DNA from: Bacteroidia bacterium
Lineage (GTDB): Bacteria > Bacteroidota > Bacteroidia > J057
Length of the DNA: 64,000 nt
NCBI GenBank assembly: GCA_030430575.1
Contig: JAUIKF010000013.1
Location: forward strand, 1-64,000
Direction: 5' to 3'
In this document: positions 8,636-19,519 of the stretch, piece after piece
Layout of the letters: every line of letters starts with the position of its first letter
How positions within the stretch are numbered: position 1 is the stretch's first letter
The notes under the pieces: generated by a model
Seen by the model: only the letters and a program-made list of their open reading frames with translations
Database searches by the model: none
What the model was told of the DNA's origin: nothing
Position numbers and translations under genes: made by a program

Positions 8636-11600
8636 TTACCGCCTCACCACCTTCACCTGCGCGCGCTTATTGGCACAAGTGACTTCCACGATATACATGC
8701 CGCTACTGAGGCCATCGAGTGAAAGTCGGGTATTAAATTCACCCTTCCAATCTACAGCATCTGTGGTGTGGTGGATCAATTGCCCCATCTGATTATACAC
8801 CTGAATCGTCACTTCCTCCGAACCTTTTGGGACAAATCCTTCTACATTGAGATAATCCTCAAAAGGGTTGGGGTAAGCCTTAGCGTCTATGCCCGTGAGC
8901 AGAACTCCTGCGCCTGCTGAATCGCCGAATCGCGGTGCTACCCCGTTGACAGAAATATTGTCAAAGGTCGCATTGCCCTGTGCACCAGAGGTCACAGAAA
9001 CCAGACAAAGTTCCATCGTACCAGACAAGGTGCTGGAATAGGTATAAATCATGGTCCAATTGATCCCATCGGGAGATGCATACCCCGTCACAGTAGCACC
9101 GCTCTTGTAAAGGCGTAGCCAGTAGGGGCTAGAAGCGGTAGCACCACTAGTGGCCACAGGGAAGCCGCCAGCTGTGGCGCGGTATAGCATGGTGGGAACA
9201 CTGGTTCCTGTGAGGACCATAGAGAAGGTTGCGGCATTGGGATCAGTCGATTGGCGCATCATCAGACCTGCCTGGTCATAGTAGCCAGCGCCTGGAGGCG
9301 TGACACGGGCGCGGAAATCAATGGTCGCATCACTGCTTTCTAGGCATGCGCCTACAACGTTATCAGCGGAACTGCCGATTGTCCCGCCAGAACTTTGAAT
9401 GATTAGGATTCCCGTCTGTGGGTCAAAGGTCGTCACGCCAGTAGCCCCTGTACCGATATTTTCAAACGTCCATCCATCAGGCACATCTCCGTTTTCTTCT
9501 TCCACCGTAACATCAAATTCGCAAATCCCATCATTGTTAGATCTGTCCGTTCCTAGCCATGTGACAGTAGTAGTGCCTACGCTGAAAAAACTGCCACTTA
9601 AGGGAAATCCACTGATGGTGAGCTGGTTAGGATTGTCACAGTTATCTGTGGCAGTAAGGGCAGACCACGTGTGGAATGCGCCTGTGGTGAGGCTCGGAAC
9701 AACGATAGTCGTATCGTCAGGACAATTGTCGAAGACAGGTACCTCGCGGTCGCGGATGCGCACGTCATGCACACAGGTGGAGGTATTGCCATGCATATCT
9801 TCTACTAGCCATGAGACGGTGGTGCGTCCTTTGGAAAAGACATAGCCTGCCAGGCTGCTGGTGCCCGTGAGGTCATTGGTGACACTGGCTACGGCACAAT
9901 TGTCCACGCTACCGGCTAGGTCGAGGTCAGCACCCACAGCGGTATGGTCACAGGTCCCTGGATCAGTATTTCGTACCAAAGTCCCTGGGCAGGTAATGGT
10001 AATCGGTTCATCGTCGGTTACGGTGATGGTGAAACTGCAGGTTGCTGTATTGCCACTGGCATCTGTGACTTCATAAGCTTGGTCCGTTGTCCCAACAGGA
10101 TAGGTATCTCCCGAAGTGAGGGTGGTTAGGTCAATTTGCGCCACATTGAAGGTACAGTTGTCACTGGCTGTGAGCGGATATGTCACTTCTGCACCACATA
10201 CGCCTACGTCGTTTGAGACACTTATATCAGCTGGGCAGATAATACTTGGGCGGGTTGTGTCCGTCACGGTAATCGTGAAACTACAAAAGCTTGTATTGCC
10301 GGCTGCGTCTGTGGCTTCATAAGTCACGGTTGAGGTTTCGTTCGCTGGGAAAGCGGAACCGCTTATCAACCCACCGATACGTGCATAGGTTTCGCCTGGG
10401 CAGTTGTCCGAGGTGGTCGGGTCATTATAAGAAACGAGGGCATTGCACTGATCCGTTCGATTGTCTACCGCAATATTTGCGGGACAAGTGATCACTGGAG
10501 GGGTTGAGTCATTGACGGTAATCGTAAAGCTACAAGTAGCTGTATTGCCTGCTACATCAGTGACTTCGTATACGGTTGTTTCCACAGATCCTACCTGACA
10601 GGTAGCGCCGCTAGGCTTTCCTGAGACCATTGCCAACACTTCATCTCCACAATTATCATAAGTTGTAGGCGCATCATAATTGACCACCGCTTCACAAACG
10701 CCTGGATCATTCGCCTGAATGATATTGGCAGGGCAGGTGATGGTAGGAGCTAAGGTATCCTGGATAGTTACGGTAAAGCTGCAACTGGTTGTATTGCCTG
10801 CCAGATCCGTGACTTCATAGGTAATGGTTGTTGTCTCATTGGCTGGAAAAGCTGAACCACTTGCCAAGCCTGCCGTTCGCACAGCTGTTTCTCCGCCGCA
10901 GGCGTCGGAGGTGGTAGGGGTATGGTAAGTGACTACTGCTTCACACACGCCCTGATCATTTGCCTGAAGGATATTTGCTGGACAAGCAATCGTTGGAAGC
11001 AAGGTATCGCTGACGGTGATATCAAAACTACACTGAGCGGTATTGCCTGCCACATCTGTCACTTCATAGGTGATTGTAGTGGTCGCGACAGGAAAAGCTG
11101 CGCCACTTGCCAAGCCGCCTATTCGCGCTGCAGTTTCGCCTATGCAGTTATCCGAAGTGAGCGGGACTTGATAACTCACGACTGCTTCGCAGACGCCTTG
11201 ATCATTGTCCACTTGGATATTGGCGGGGCAAGTGATGCTTGGGGCTGTGGTGTCATTCACCGTGATGGTAAAACTACAAGTAGCCGTATTGCCTGCACCA
11301 TCTGTCGTTTCAAAAATGACAGTGGAGACTTCATTAGCCGGGAAAGCAGAACCACTTGCTAAGCCACTGATTCGCGCCAATGTTTCATTCGAACAATTGT
11401 CTCCTGTAGTAGGGGCTGCATAAGTCACCACCGCCTCACAGACGCCTGGATCATTGGCCTGAACGATATGGGCAGGACAGGAAATGGTAGGAGGGGTGGA
11501 GTCATTGATCGTAATGCTAAAACTGCAAGTTGTGGTATTGCCCGCAGCATCTTCCGCTTGATAGGTGATGCCAGAAGTTATATTAGCAGGGAAAATGGAA

Positions 11601-13882
11601 CCACTTGCTAAGCCCGCAATACGTGTGAGGGTAGGAGTACCACAGTTGTCTGAGGTAGTTGGGGTAGGGTAAGTGACAGTCGCATCACAGGTATTAGGGT
11701 CGCTAGCCTGAATGATGGATGTAGGACAATTAAGCGTCGGTGGGACATCATCTACTAGGCTTATATTAAAACTGCAATCAGCAACATTTCCTGCGGCATC
11801 TCTGGCGCGCATGGTGACTACAGATGTCGTGGGACTGCGAAATAAGGCCCCACTGCTAGGCCCTGCAATGTGGCTGATGCTTGAAACCGAGCAATTATCT
11901 GTAGCAGTCGCATTGGGATAAGTGACAAAATCTGAACAGCCGTTGGCAGGAGTAGATTGAACTACGTCAGCAGGGCAAGTGATGACAGGATTTTCTGCGT
12001 CAGTGACCGTGACAGTGAAATTGCAGAAAGCTTTATTCCCATCCGTATCTTCCGCCTCATAAGATTGCTGGGTGACTCCGACAGGAAATTCATCCCCATT
12101 TGTAAAGCCTGTGCCATCAGTCTGGGAAAGGGTGACGCTAGAGCAGGCATCAGAAGCATTGATGAAATAGCTGACTACCTTCCCACAATCCCCAGGATTA
12201 TTGACCGCAGTTTGGTTTCCAGGACAAAGAATCGTGGGCGCACTCCCATCCCTCACGGTCAGGTTGGAGGTACACTGATCTGTATTGGAATTGTCATCAT
12301 ATACAGTGAGGGTCGCTTGGAGCGTGCCTACATTGGCACAACTTACGCTAAAAGGACTGACAGAAAAGCTTTGAATTCCCACTACCGCAAAACTCCCATT
12401 ATTAAACTCAGAGGCTGTCAACCCAAAGGTCGAATTAGAGTTGATGGTCACTGTGAGGTCCTTGCATGAGGCTGATATGGGAAAAATGGGATTACAAGCA
12501 GGCTTATTATTGCCTGTTTCTACCCGAACCATCGTGATCACATTATAGCCACCTGCGAGAATCAGTTGGCCATCTGGTTGTAATGCCCCGCAACTCACAT
12601 CTCCTACCTCTGAAGGCGTTTCAAGGGACATATCCCCATTGTATCCAAATTGATCATCTACGGACCCATCGTCTTCCAGACGCCTTACTTGGTAGTCCTT
12701 GTCAGGAGTAGAACCAAAAATATACAGGTCATTATTGCCGGTGACAATCTCCATGCCTACAAGCTGCTCGCTGGTAGAGTTGCCACTAATAGAGGCTATC
12801 CCACTGGTTCCATACCCATTGTCTTTCCCCCCATTGTTGTTCCTGCGTGTGATGTGGTAATCATTGGTGCTGAGGTTAGCCTGATAGCCAATTAGGAGTT
12901 TATTATTTGACTGGACATCCAAGCCTTTTACACTATAAGAGACATTCCCTTCAGGCTGGAATTCTTCTTTTCCATCTGAACTGAAGGAATTGTCGGTACC
13001 AAAGGTGGAAGTGAGGCGTGCTGTGATAATCTTATTTCCATTAAGCACCCCAGCTACTACTACCTTATCTCCCTGCATCGCTACCCGATGAAAAGCTTCA
13101 CTCTGTCCAGACTGCCCCCCATTGGTATTGCTATAATTGATGCGTTTCCTTTTATCAACAGATCCATTGGTATTGATTCGTGCCACCCCTGCTGTGATAT
13201 CAGAATGATTTCCTCCCCTGCCACCGATCGTGCCACAGGCTACAATCTTACCATCTGGCTGTAGCAAGGCATCATAGAAGTAGCAAAGATTGGTATTACA
13301 GCCGCCGGGATTCAGGATAAAATATTCGTGCATCTTTCCATCTCCGCTGAAGGTATTGTCCAAAGTCCCATCGACATTGAGTCGTACGATCATCAATCCT
13401 GCCGAAGAGCCACCAGCACAGCCATTCTGGTCTGTATTGCCGACAATGACAATCTTGTCATCGTCCTGAATAAGGACTTTCACTGCACGGTCATTGGTCC
13501 GGACATCGATAGGCCCTACAAAGCCGGCATCTCCAAAAGTCTGGTCCAGTAGGCCGTCTGGGTGAAATCGCGCCACCCCAAAGTCATAATCTCCGGATAC
13601 ATCGCAAATATCGAAGGAGACGACCATCTTTCCTTGGTGTGTCCCATTTTGATAGACTTCTATATCCGTGACTTGATAGCAACTAAAAGGGGCAGCGATG
13701 AGCCGGACCCCTTGATCCCCAAAGGAGCACTCCAGGCGAGGACCTGCCCCTGATTGCGCTTGAAGGTAAAGCGATGGGCTGAAGAGGAGAATGAGGTAGA
13801 CCAACCCGCTGAAAACGGAAAACCGATTGCCTTTTTTGATGTTGAATAGGGCGTTAGCATTTAGGTGAATTGTAAGTAACAT
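8636..13882 (-). CDS. Giant T9SS-secreted protein with eleven HYR modules
   Basis: 1748 aa from the chosen ATG at 13882. A longer frame starts at 13954, but the internal start gives a compact signal peptide ending YLQAQ. Delta-60-type repeats fill the first ~450 residues. Eleven HYR modules span roughly 547-1456. A lectin-like domain lies at ~1460-1640 (AGLMMRQST, SPYWLRLYK). The T9SS tail is YPNPFEDYLNVEG...QMGQLIHHT...LSSGMYIVEV. Several neighbouring HYR modules share near-identical cores (CPANIIQAND, GVCEAVVNY), indicating recent internal duplication. It is paralogous along its full length to the genes on both sides, most closely to the 14172-19415 gene. Expected location is the outer surface or medium, with a structural or adhesive role. 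Ligand unknown. Confidence 0.85.
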   Translation of the reverse strand: MLLTIHLNANALFNIKKGNRFSVFSGLVYLILLFSPSLYLQAQSGAGPRLECSFGDQGVRLIAAPFSCYQVTDIEVYQNGTHQGKMVVSFDICDVSGDYDFGVARFHPDGLLDQTFGDAGFVGPIDVRTNDRAVKVLIQDDDKIVIVGNTDQNGCAGGSSAGLMIVRLNVDGTLDNTFSGDGKMHEYFILNPGGCNTNLCYFYDALLQPDGKIVACGTIGGRGGNHSDITAGVARINTNGSVDKRKRINYSNTNGGQSGQSEAFHRVAMQGDKVVVAGVLNGNKIITARLTSTFGTDNSFSSDGKEEFQPEGNVSYSVKGLDVQSNNKLLIGYQANLSTNDYHITRRNNNGGKDNGYGTSGIASISGNSTSEQLVGMEIVTGNNDLYIFGSTPDKDYQVRRLEDDGSVDDQFGYNGDMSLETPSEVGDVSCGALQPDGQLILAGGYNVITMVRVETGNNKPACNPIFPISASCKDLTVTINSNSTFGLTASEFNNGSFAVVGIQSFSVSPFSVSCANVGTLQATLTVYDDNSNTDQCTSNLTVRDGSAPTILCPGNQTAVNNPGDCGKVVSYFINASDACSSVTLSQTDGTGFTNGDEFPVGVTQQSYEAEDTDGNKAFCNFTVTVTDAENPVITCPADVVQSTPANGCSDFVTYPNATATDNCSVSSISHIAGPSSGALFRSPTTSVVTMRARDAAGNVADCSFNISLVDDVPPTLNCPTSIIQASDPNTCDATVTYPTPTTSDNCGTPTLTRIAGLASGSIFPANITSGITYQAEDAAGNTTTCSFSITINDSTPPTISCPAHIVQANDPGVCEAVVTYAAPTTGDNCSNETLARISGLASGSAFPANEVSTVIFETTDGAGNTATCSFTITVNDTTAPSITCPANIQVDNDQGVCEAVVSYQVPLTSDNCIGETAARIGGLASGAAFPVATTTITYEVTDVAGNTAQCSFDITVSDTLLPTIACPANILQANDQGVCEAVVTYHTPTTSDACGGETAVRTAGLASGSAFPANETTTITYEVTDLAGNTTSCSFTVTIQDTLAPTITCPANIIQANDPGVCEAVVNYDAPTTYDNCGDEVLAMVSGKPSGATCQVGSVETTVYEVTDVAGNTATCSFTITVNDSTPPVITCPANIAVDNRTDQCNALVSYNDPTTSDNCPGETYARIGGLISGSAFPANETSTVTYEATDAAGNTSFCSFTITVTDTTRPSIICPADISVSNDVGVCGAEVTYPLTASDNCTFNVAQIDLTTLTSGDTYPVGTTDQAYEVTDASGNTATCSFTITVTDDEPITITCPGTLVRNTDPGTCDHTAVGADLDLAGSVDNCAVASVTNDLTGTSSLAGYVFSKGRTTVSWLVEDMHGNTSTCVHDVRIRDREVPVFDNCPDDTTIVVPSLTTGAFHTWSALTATDNCDNPNQLTISGFPLSGSFFSVGTTTVTWLGTDRSNNDGICEFDVTVEEENGDVPDGWTFENIGTGATGVTTFDPQTGILIIQSSGGTIGSSADNVVGACLESSDATIDFRARVTPPGAGYYDQAGLMMRQSTDPNAATFSMVLTGTSVPTMLYRATAGGFPVATSGATASSPYWLRLYKSGATVTGYASPDGINWTMIYTYSSTLSGTMELCLVSVTSGAQGNATFDNISVNGVAPRFGDSAGAGVLLTGIDAKAYPNPFEDYLNVEGFVPKGSEEVTIQVYNQMGQLIHHTTDAVDWKGEFNTRLSLDGLSSGMYIVEVTCANKRAQVKVVRR

Positions 13883-13984
13883 GGCTTTGTAATTGAGGTT
13901 AAAAATTGTGAGAAAGGCGGGGGCGGTGGAGGACTTGTCGATCGTCTGGAGCAAAGGTGGGAAAAGACGAAAAAAGAGGCTTTC

Positions 13985-14017
13985 AGTATTGTTGCAAAGG
14001 TTTGTACTATTGTTGCA
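13985..14017. promoter_or_regulatory. Paired direct repeat upstream of second HYR gene
   Basis: Two 12-base copies, AGTATTGTTGCA (13985-13996) and ACTATTGTTGCA (14006-14017), are spaced 21 bases apart, two helical turns. A matching pair with the same spacing lies upstream of the third HYR gene, so this looks like a conserved regulator site. Confidence 0.5.
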
Positions 14018-14024
14018 TGCATAG

Positions 14025-14059
14025 AAAAACGGCCTTCAGGGAAGCCGAGGGCCGTTTTT
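14025..14059. terminator. Bidirectional terminator-like hairpin
   Basis: Arms AAAAACGGCC / GGCCGTTTTT give runs of T in both directions. It lies between the second and third HYR genes and would back up the stronger terminator at 14092-14124. Confidence 0.6.
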
Positions 14060-14091
14060 TAGATGAAAAAAATAGAGAAAGGAAAGGGGGT

Positions 14092-14124
14092 AAATAAAAA
14101 ATGCTCCTTTATGAAAAAGGAGCA
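14092..14124 (-). terminator. Rho-independent terminator of third HYR gene
   Basis: On the minus strand the arms TGCTCCTTT / AAAGGAGCA with a five-base loop are followed by TTTTTTATTT. It sits 48 bases downstream of the stop codon at 14172. Confidence 0.8.
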
Positions 14125-14171
14125 TCCGATTATTGGAGGGGGAAAGCGGACTTGTGGCTTGGCGCTGAGGC

Positions 14172-17100
14172 TTATCTTTTGACTAATTTGAGTTGCTGCC
14201 TTTCTTTCCCATCAGTTACCTCCACGATATACATACCAGCACTCAGTCCGTCGAGGGTAAGCTGTGTGTCAAATGTTCCCGTCCAGTCTACCGTCTGAAC
14301 CGATTGATGAATGATCTGCCCCATCTGATTGATCACTCGGATGATCACTTCTTCTGTTCCTACAGGAACATTACCTTCTACCGAAAGGTAGTTTTCGAAT
14401 GGATTGGGGAAAGCGCGGGCATCTATGTGGGTCAAAGCGGCACCTGCACTTACCATCTCGCCAACTCTAGGCGCTACGCCATTGACAGAGATATTGTCAA
14501 AAGTGGCATTGCCTTGTGAGCCAGAAGTCACAGAGACGAGGCACAGCTCAATGGTACCTGATAAGGTGCTGGGGTAGGCATAAATCATCGTCCAAGTGAT
14601 GCCGTCAGGAGAGACATATCCTGTCACGGTAGCACCGCTTTTATACAGGCGGAGCCAGTAGGGACTGGAGACGGTAGTGCCATTAGTCGCTAAGGGAAAG
14701 CTTCCCGTGGTGGCGCGGTACATCATGGTAGGGACTTTGGTACCAGACAAGAGCATAGAGAAGGTCGCAGCATTGGGCGTGGTAGTTTGACGCATCATGA
14801 GTCCTGCTTGGTCGTAATAGCCTGTGCCAGGAGGGATAACGCGGGCGCGGAAGTCGATGGTAGCATCTGAACTTTCCAGGCAAGCACCTACGACATTATC
14901 GGTGGTATTTCCGATCGTACCTCCAGAACTCTGGATGATCAGGGTTCCCGTTTGGGGATCGAAGGTCGTCGTGCCTGTAGCTCCTGTGCCGATATTTTCA
15001 AAGGTCCAACCTGAAGGCACTCCTGCATTTTCCTCTTCGACCGTTACATCAAATTCACAGGTGCCGACATTCCCAGCTTTGTCTTCTGCGGTCCATGTTA
15101 CGGTGGTAGTACCGATGGAGAAATAGCTTCCGCTTAAGGGGAATCCATCAATGGTGATGTTGTTTGCATTATTACAATTGTCAACTGCCGTGAGTGCCGT
15201 CCATGTGTGATAAGATCCCGTGGTTTGGGCGGGTACAATAATGGTCGAATCATCTGGACAATTGTCAAAAACGGGTTCTTCCCGATCCCGAATGCGGACA
15301 TCGTGCATGCAGGTAGACGTATTTCCATACATATCCATCATCGTCCATGTCACTGTGGTTCTACCTTTGGAGAATACATAACCAGCTAGCGTGCTTGTGC
15401 TGGTGAGGTCATTGGTAGCAGAAGCTACTGCGCAATTGTCTACAAGACCATCCAGGTCAAGGTCATTGCCTACGGCAGTATGGTCACAGCTTCCTGCATC
15501 TGTATCCCTCACCAGTGTTCCTGGGCAGGAAATGTTGATAGGTTCATCGTCTGTTACCGTAACCGTGAAACTACAAGCGGTAGTATTGCCCGCAGCGTCT
15601 GACGCTTCATAAGACTGAGGCGTGATACCGATAGGGTAGGTGTCGCCTGAGGTGAGACCTGTAAGATCTGTTTGGTTGATGGAAAATGTACAATTATCTC
15701 CACCAGACATAGCATAGGTCACTTCTGCTCCACATATCCCTACATCGTTAGACACACTGATATTGGCAGGACAAGTGATACTGGGGGGAGTTGTGTCTGT
15801 CACGGTCACAGTAAAACTGCAAATGCTCGTATTTCCCGCTGCATCAGTAGCCTCAAAGGTGACTGTTGAGGTCTCATTGGCAGGGAACGCAGAACCACTT
15901 GCCAATCCCCCTATGCGTGCATAGGTTTCGCCAGGACAGTTGTCTGATGTATTTGGGTCACTATAGGTGACCAGGGCATTGCACTGGTCAAGTCTGTTAT
16001 CTACAGAGATATTTGAAGGACATGTGATCACGGGCCGGGTAGAATCGTTCACCGTGATGGTAAAGCTACAGCTAGCGGTATTTCCAGCCTGATCTGTGAC
16101 CTCATAAACGACTGTTTCTGTTGACCCCACGTCACAGGTAGCTCCACTGGCCTTCCCCGATACCATGACCAATACTTCATTTCCACAATTATCATAGGTA
16201 GTAGGGGTATCGTAATTCACTACCGCTTCACAGACACCTTGATCATTTGCCTGAACAATATTTGCCGGACATACGATAGTAGGTGCCATGGTATCAACTA
16301 CCGTGACGGTAAAACTACAATCGGCAGTATTGCCAGCAGCGTCGGTTACTTCATAACTGATGGTGGTCACTTCATTGGTGGGGAAAGCTGATCCACTCGC
16401 AGGACCTGCCGTTCGTGATAAGGTCTCGTGGCCACAGGCATCTGAAGTAGATGGGGAGGCATAGGTTACGGTGGCTTCACAGGCTCCTTGATCATTTGCC
16501 TGAATGATATTGGCTGGGCAGGTTATGCCTGGGGCTAAGGTATCATTGACGGTCACGTCAAAGCTGCATAGAGCGGTATTTCCGCCTCCATCTATCACCT
16601 CATAGGTGACGGTAGTAGTCCCAACAGGAAAGGCTGAACCGCTAGCCATGCCACTTTTCAGGGAAACCGTTTCCCCTGAACAATTATCCATGGCAGTAGG
16701 GGCTGGATAGCTAATGATTGCTTCACATGCGCCTAGATCGTTGTCCTGGGTGATGGCATTTGGACAAGTGATGGTGGGAGCTTCGGCATCAATTATGGTA
16801 ACAGAAAAGCTACACGTAGCTGTATTACCAGATCCATCTGTAGCTTCATATTCGATCATCGTAGTATAACCAGGAGATAAAGGGGCGCCACTTTGTGGGC
16901 CATTAGTTATCCTCACTGTTGCATTGGAACAATTATCAGAAGCAGTTGGCGTAGCATAATGAACTACTCGTAAACACAATCCTGGCGTATTATTCTGAAC
17001 AATATTGGCAGGACAAGAGATGGTCGGAGGCGTTAAATCGCTGACCGTAATATTAATGCTACATGAAGCAGTATTGCCATAGGTATCTGTGGCTTCATAG

Positions 17101-19415
17101 GTAACTACGGAAGTAGTTCCACCGGGAAAGACTGAGCCACTTGCAAGACCAGATGTCCGCATCACAGTGGGGGTACCACAATTGTCAGAAGCCGTTGGGC
17201 TGGCATAGGTTACTACTGCATCGCAAGATGCAGGACCGCTGGTAACGGTAGTTCCGGCAGGGCAGGTAATAGTAGGTGGCGTTCCGTCATATACGCCCAC
17301 TGAGAAACTGCAAAATGCAGTATTGTTGGCAGCGTCCTTAGCACGAAAGGTTACCGTAGCTGTATCGGGATTGGGAAACAAGTCTCCACTGATAGGACCA
17401 GAAGTCCTACTTACTGTCACGCCTGGACAGTTGTCTGTCGCTGTGGCATCCAGGTAGGTTATGATGCCGTCACAACTATTTGAAGGAGTTGGGATAAACA
17501 CATCTGCAGGACAGGTGATGATGGGGTCTTCTGTATCATTTACCCTGATCCTAAAACTACAGGAAGCAATGTTGCCATCCGCATCTTTTGCCTGATATGA
17601 GAGATTGGTATTCCCCTTGGGAAACTCATCTCCTGATGTCAGGCCTGTGGCATCTGTTTGGGTGAGCGTCACAGCAGAACAGGCATCCGTTGTTTGAACG
17701 GTATATTGAACCACCTTGCCACATTTCCCTACCTCATTATCGACAGTTATATTCCCTGGGCAAGTAATAATAGGGGTACTAGCATCTACTACTGTCAAGT
17801 TTGCCTGGCAGGTGTCTGTATTGGAATTGTCGTCGATAGCGGTTAATACGACGCCCATTTGGCCTACATCCGCGCAAGTTACACTCGAATGATTCAGGGA
17901 ATAGCCCTGTATCCCCACAACAGCAAAGCTACCATTGTTAACATCTGAAGCCACGAGGCTCACCGTAGCATTATCGGTGATGGAGACCGTCAGGTCTTTG
18001 CAGGAGGCCGAGATGGGAAAGATTGGATTACAGGGCGGCTGGTTTTTATCGGTATTGATTCGTACCAATGCAATCACATTCTGCCCTCCCGCGAGGATCA
18101 ATTGCCCGTTGGACCGCAAAGCCCCACAAGTCACATGTCCTACCTCAGGAGGGGTTTCTAAGGAAATATCGCCATTGAGACCAAGATTCGTATCTAAACT
18201 GCCATCAGATTTTAACCTCCTGACTTGATAATCCTTATTATGGGTTTTGCCATAGATATACAATTTGCCTGCATGCATTTCTGTTTCCACCATTTGCTCT
18301 TGCGATGAATTCCCGCTAATCTGAGCGATCCCATCCGTAGCATAAGTATCATCTTTCCCTCCATCTTCATCCCTGCGAATGATATAATAGTCATTACTAC
18401 TTTTGTTGGGGTCATAGGCTACGAGGAATTTTTTATCGGATTGCACCTGAACATCCAGGACATCATAGGTTCTGTTTCCACTAGGTTTAAATTTTTCTTT
18501 TCCGCTATTCCCAAACGTATTATCCACCCCAAAACCAGCGCCAAGGCGAGCAGTGATGACTTCTTCTCCATTGAGGACGCCCGCCAAAATATATTTAGTT
18601 CCCTGCATAGCAATCGCTTTGAAAGCTTCACTTTTGCCCGACCTGCCTCCTCCAGTATTGCTATAGTTGACACGGACAGCGCGGTGTCTTGCCCCGCTCG
18701 AGGTAATCACAGCAACCCCTGCTGTAATGTCAGAATGGTTTCCACTTCTTCCCCCAATCGTGCCACAGGCTACAATCCTACCATTAGGTGACAAAAGGGC
18801 GTCATAAAAGTAACATAGGTTCGTATTGCAGCCGCCAGGATTAAGGACGAAAAAATCATGCATTTTTCCATCCCCACTAAAGGTGTTATCAAAGCTTCCG
18901 TCATCGTTTAATCTCACCACCATAAGACCTGCAGAAGATCCTCCTGCGCAGCCCTTCTGGTCGGTATTCCCGACGATGACGATCTTGTTATCTGACTGGA
19001 TCAGAATTTTGACGGCTCGGTCATTGGTCTTTACATCGATAGGCCCTACAAATCCGGCGTCACCGAAAGTCTGATCCAGGTAGCCATCCGCATCAAAACG
19101 AGCTACGCCAAAATCATAATCCCAGGTACTGGCGGTATCGCATATATCAAAGGAGACAACCATTTTTCCACGGTGAGGCCCCGAGTTATAAACTTCAATA
19201 TCGGTTACCTGATAGCAAGGAAATGGAGCGTCAATCAATCGGACTCCTTGATCTCCAAAACTACAGACCAGACGTGGTCCGGGGTCTGTGCTTGATTGGG
19301 CATAACTGGAAGGTGAAAAAAGGAAAAGCCCCATGATTACGAAGGCCATTTGGACTTTCATAAAGGTTAATAACCAAGGGTGAAGGGTTGCGTTTTGTTT
19401 CTTGTTTTTTGTCAC
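14172..19415 (-). CDS. Giant T9SS-secreted protein with eleven HYR modules
   Basis: 1747 aa. The N-terminus has a basic leader and a hydrophobic stretch ending SSYAQ. An internal ATG (MKVQMAF) at residue 19 is an alternative start. Delta-60-type repeats occupy ~45-450. Eleven HYR modules run from ~545 to ~1460, each with paired cysteines (CPxNI near the start, TxxCSF near the end). A lectin-like domain follows at ~1465-1640, then a T9SS sorting domain (AFPNPFENYLSVEG, QMGQIIHQS, LSAGMYIVEV, KLVKR). It has the same module number and order as the 8636-13882 gene. The upstream region carries the same paired direct repeats, so the two may be co-regulated although each has its own terminator. Confidence 0.85.
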   Translation of the reverse strand: MTKNKKQNATLHPWLLTFMKVQMAFVIMGLFLFSPSSYAQSSTDPGPRLVCSFGDQGVRLIDAPFPCYQVTDIEVYNSGPHRGKMVVSFDICDTASTWDYDFGVARFDADGYLDQTFGDAGFVGPIDVKTNDRAVKILIQSDNKIVIVGNTDQKGCAGGSSAGLMVVRLNDDGSFDNTFSGDGKMHDFFVLNPGGCNTNLCYFYDALLSPNGRIVACGTIGGRSGNHSDITAGVAVITSSGARHRAVRVNYSNTGGGRSGKSEAFKAIAMQGTKYILAGVLNGEEVITARLGAGFGVDNTFGNSGKEKFKPSGNRTYDVLDVQVQSDKKFLVAYDPNKSSNDYYIIRRDEDGGKDDTYATDGIAQISGNSSQEQMVETEMHAGKLYIYGKTHNKDYQVRRLKSDGSLDTNLGLNGDISLETPPEVGHVTCGALRSNGQLILAGGQNVIALVRINTDKNQPPCNPIFPISASCKDLTVSITDNATVSLVASDVNNGSFAVVGIQGYSLNHSSVTCADVGQMGVVLTAIDDNSNTDTCQANLTVVDASTPIITCPGNITVDNEVGKCGKVVQYTVQTTDACSAVTLTQTDATGLTSGDEFPKGNTNLSYQAKDADGNIASCSFRIRVNDTEDPIITCPADVFIPTPSNSCDGIITYLDATATDNCPGVTVSRTSGPISGDLFPNPDTATVTFRAKDAANNTAFCSFSVGVYDGTPPTITCPAGTTVTSGPASCDAVVTYASPTASDNCGTPTVMRTSGLASGSVFPGGTTSVVTYEATDTYGNTASCSINITVSDLTPPTISCPANIVQNNTPGLCLRVVHYATPTASDNCSNATVRITNGPQSGAPLSPGYTTMIEYEATDGSGNTATCSFSVTIIDAEAPTITCPNAITQDNDLGACEAIISYPAPTAMDNCSGETVSLKSGMASGSAFPVGTTTVTYEVIDGGGNTALCSFDVTVNDTLAPGITCPANIIQANDQGACEATVTYASPSTSDACGHETLSRTAGPASGSAFPTNEVTTISYEVTDAAGNTADCSFTVTVVDTMAPTIVCPANIVQANDQGVCEAVVNYDTPTTYDNCGNEVLVMVSGKASGATCDVGSTETVVYEVTDQAGNTASCSFTITVNDSTRPVITCPSNISVDNRLDQCNALVTYSDPNTSDNCPGETYARIGGLASGSAFPANETSTVTFEATDAAGNTSICSFTVTVTDTTPPSITCPANISVSNDVGICGAEVTYAMSGGDNCTFSINQTDLTGLTSGDTYPIGITPQSYEASDAAGNTTACSFTVTVTDDEPINISCPGTLVRDTDAGSCDHTAVGNDLDLDGLVDNCAVASATNDLTSTSTLAGYVFSKGRTTVTWTMMDMYGNTSTCMHDVRIRDREEPVFDNCPDDSTIIVPAQTTGSYHTWTALTAVDNCNNANNITIDGFPLSGSYFSIGTTTVTWTAEDKAGNVGTCEFDVTVEEENAGVPSGWTFENIGTGATGTTTFDPQTGTLIIQSSGGTIGNTTDNVVGACLESSDATIDFRARVIPPGTGYYDQAGLMMRQTTTPNAATFSMLLSGTKVPTMMYRATTGSFPLATNGTTVSSPYWLRLYKSGATVTGYVSPDGITWTMIYAYPSTLSGTIELCLVSVTSGSQGNATFDNISVNGVAPRVGEMVSAGAALTHIDARAFPNPFENYLSVEGNVPVGTEEVIIRVINQMGQIIHQSVQTVDWTGTFDTQLTLDGLSAGMYIVEVTDGKERQQLKLVKR

Positions 19416-19519
19416 GGCTCTATAATTTTATGATTAATAGGTAAGGGAAAAGGTGAGCGGGCATGTATCCCGTGTGGTTGATGTGAACAAAGGTGGGGAA
19501 CCGTGCGGACAAGGGGTTT

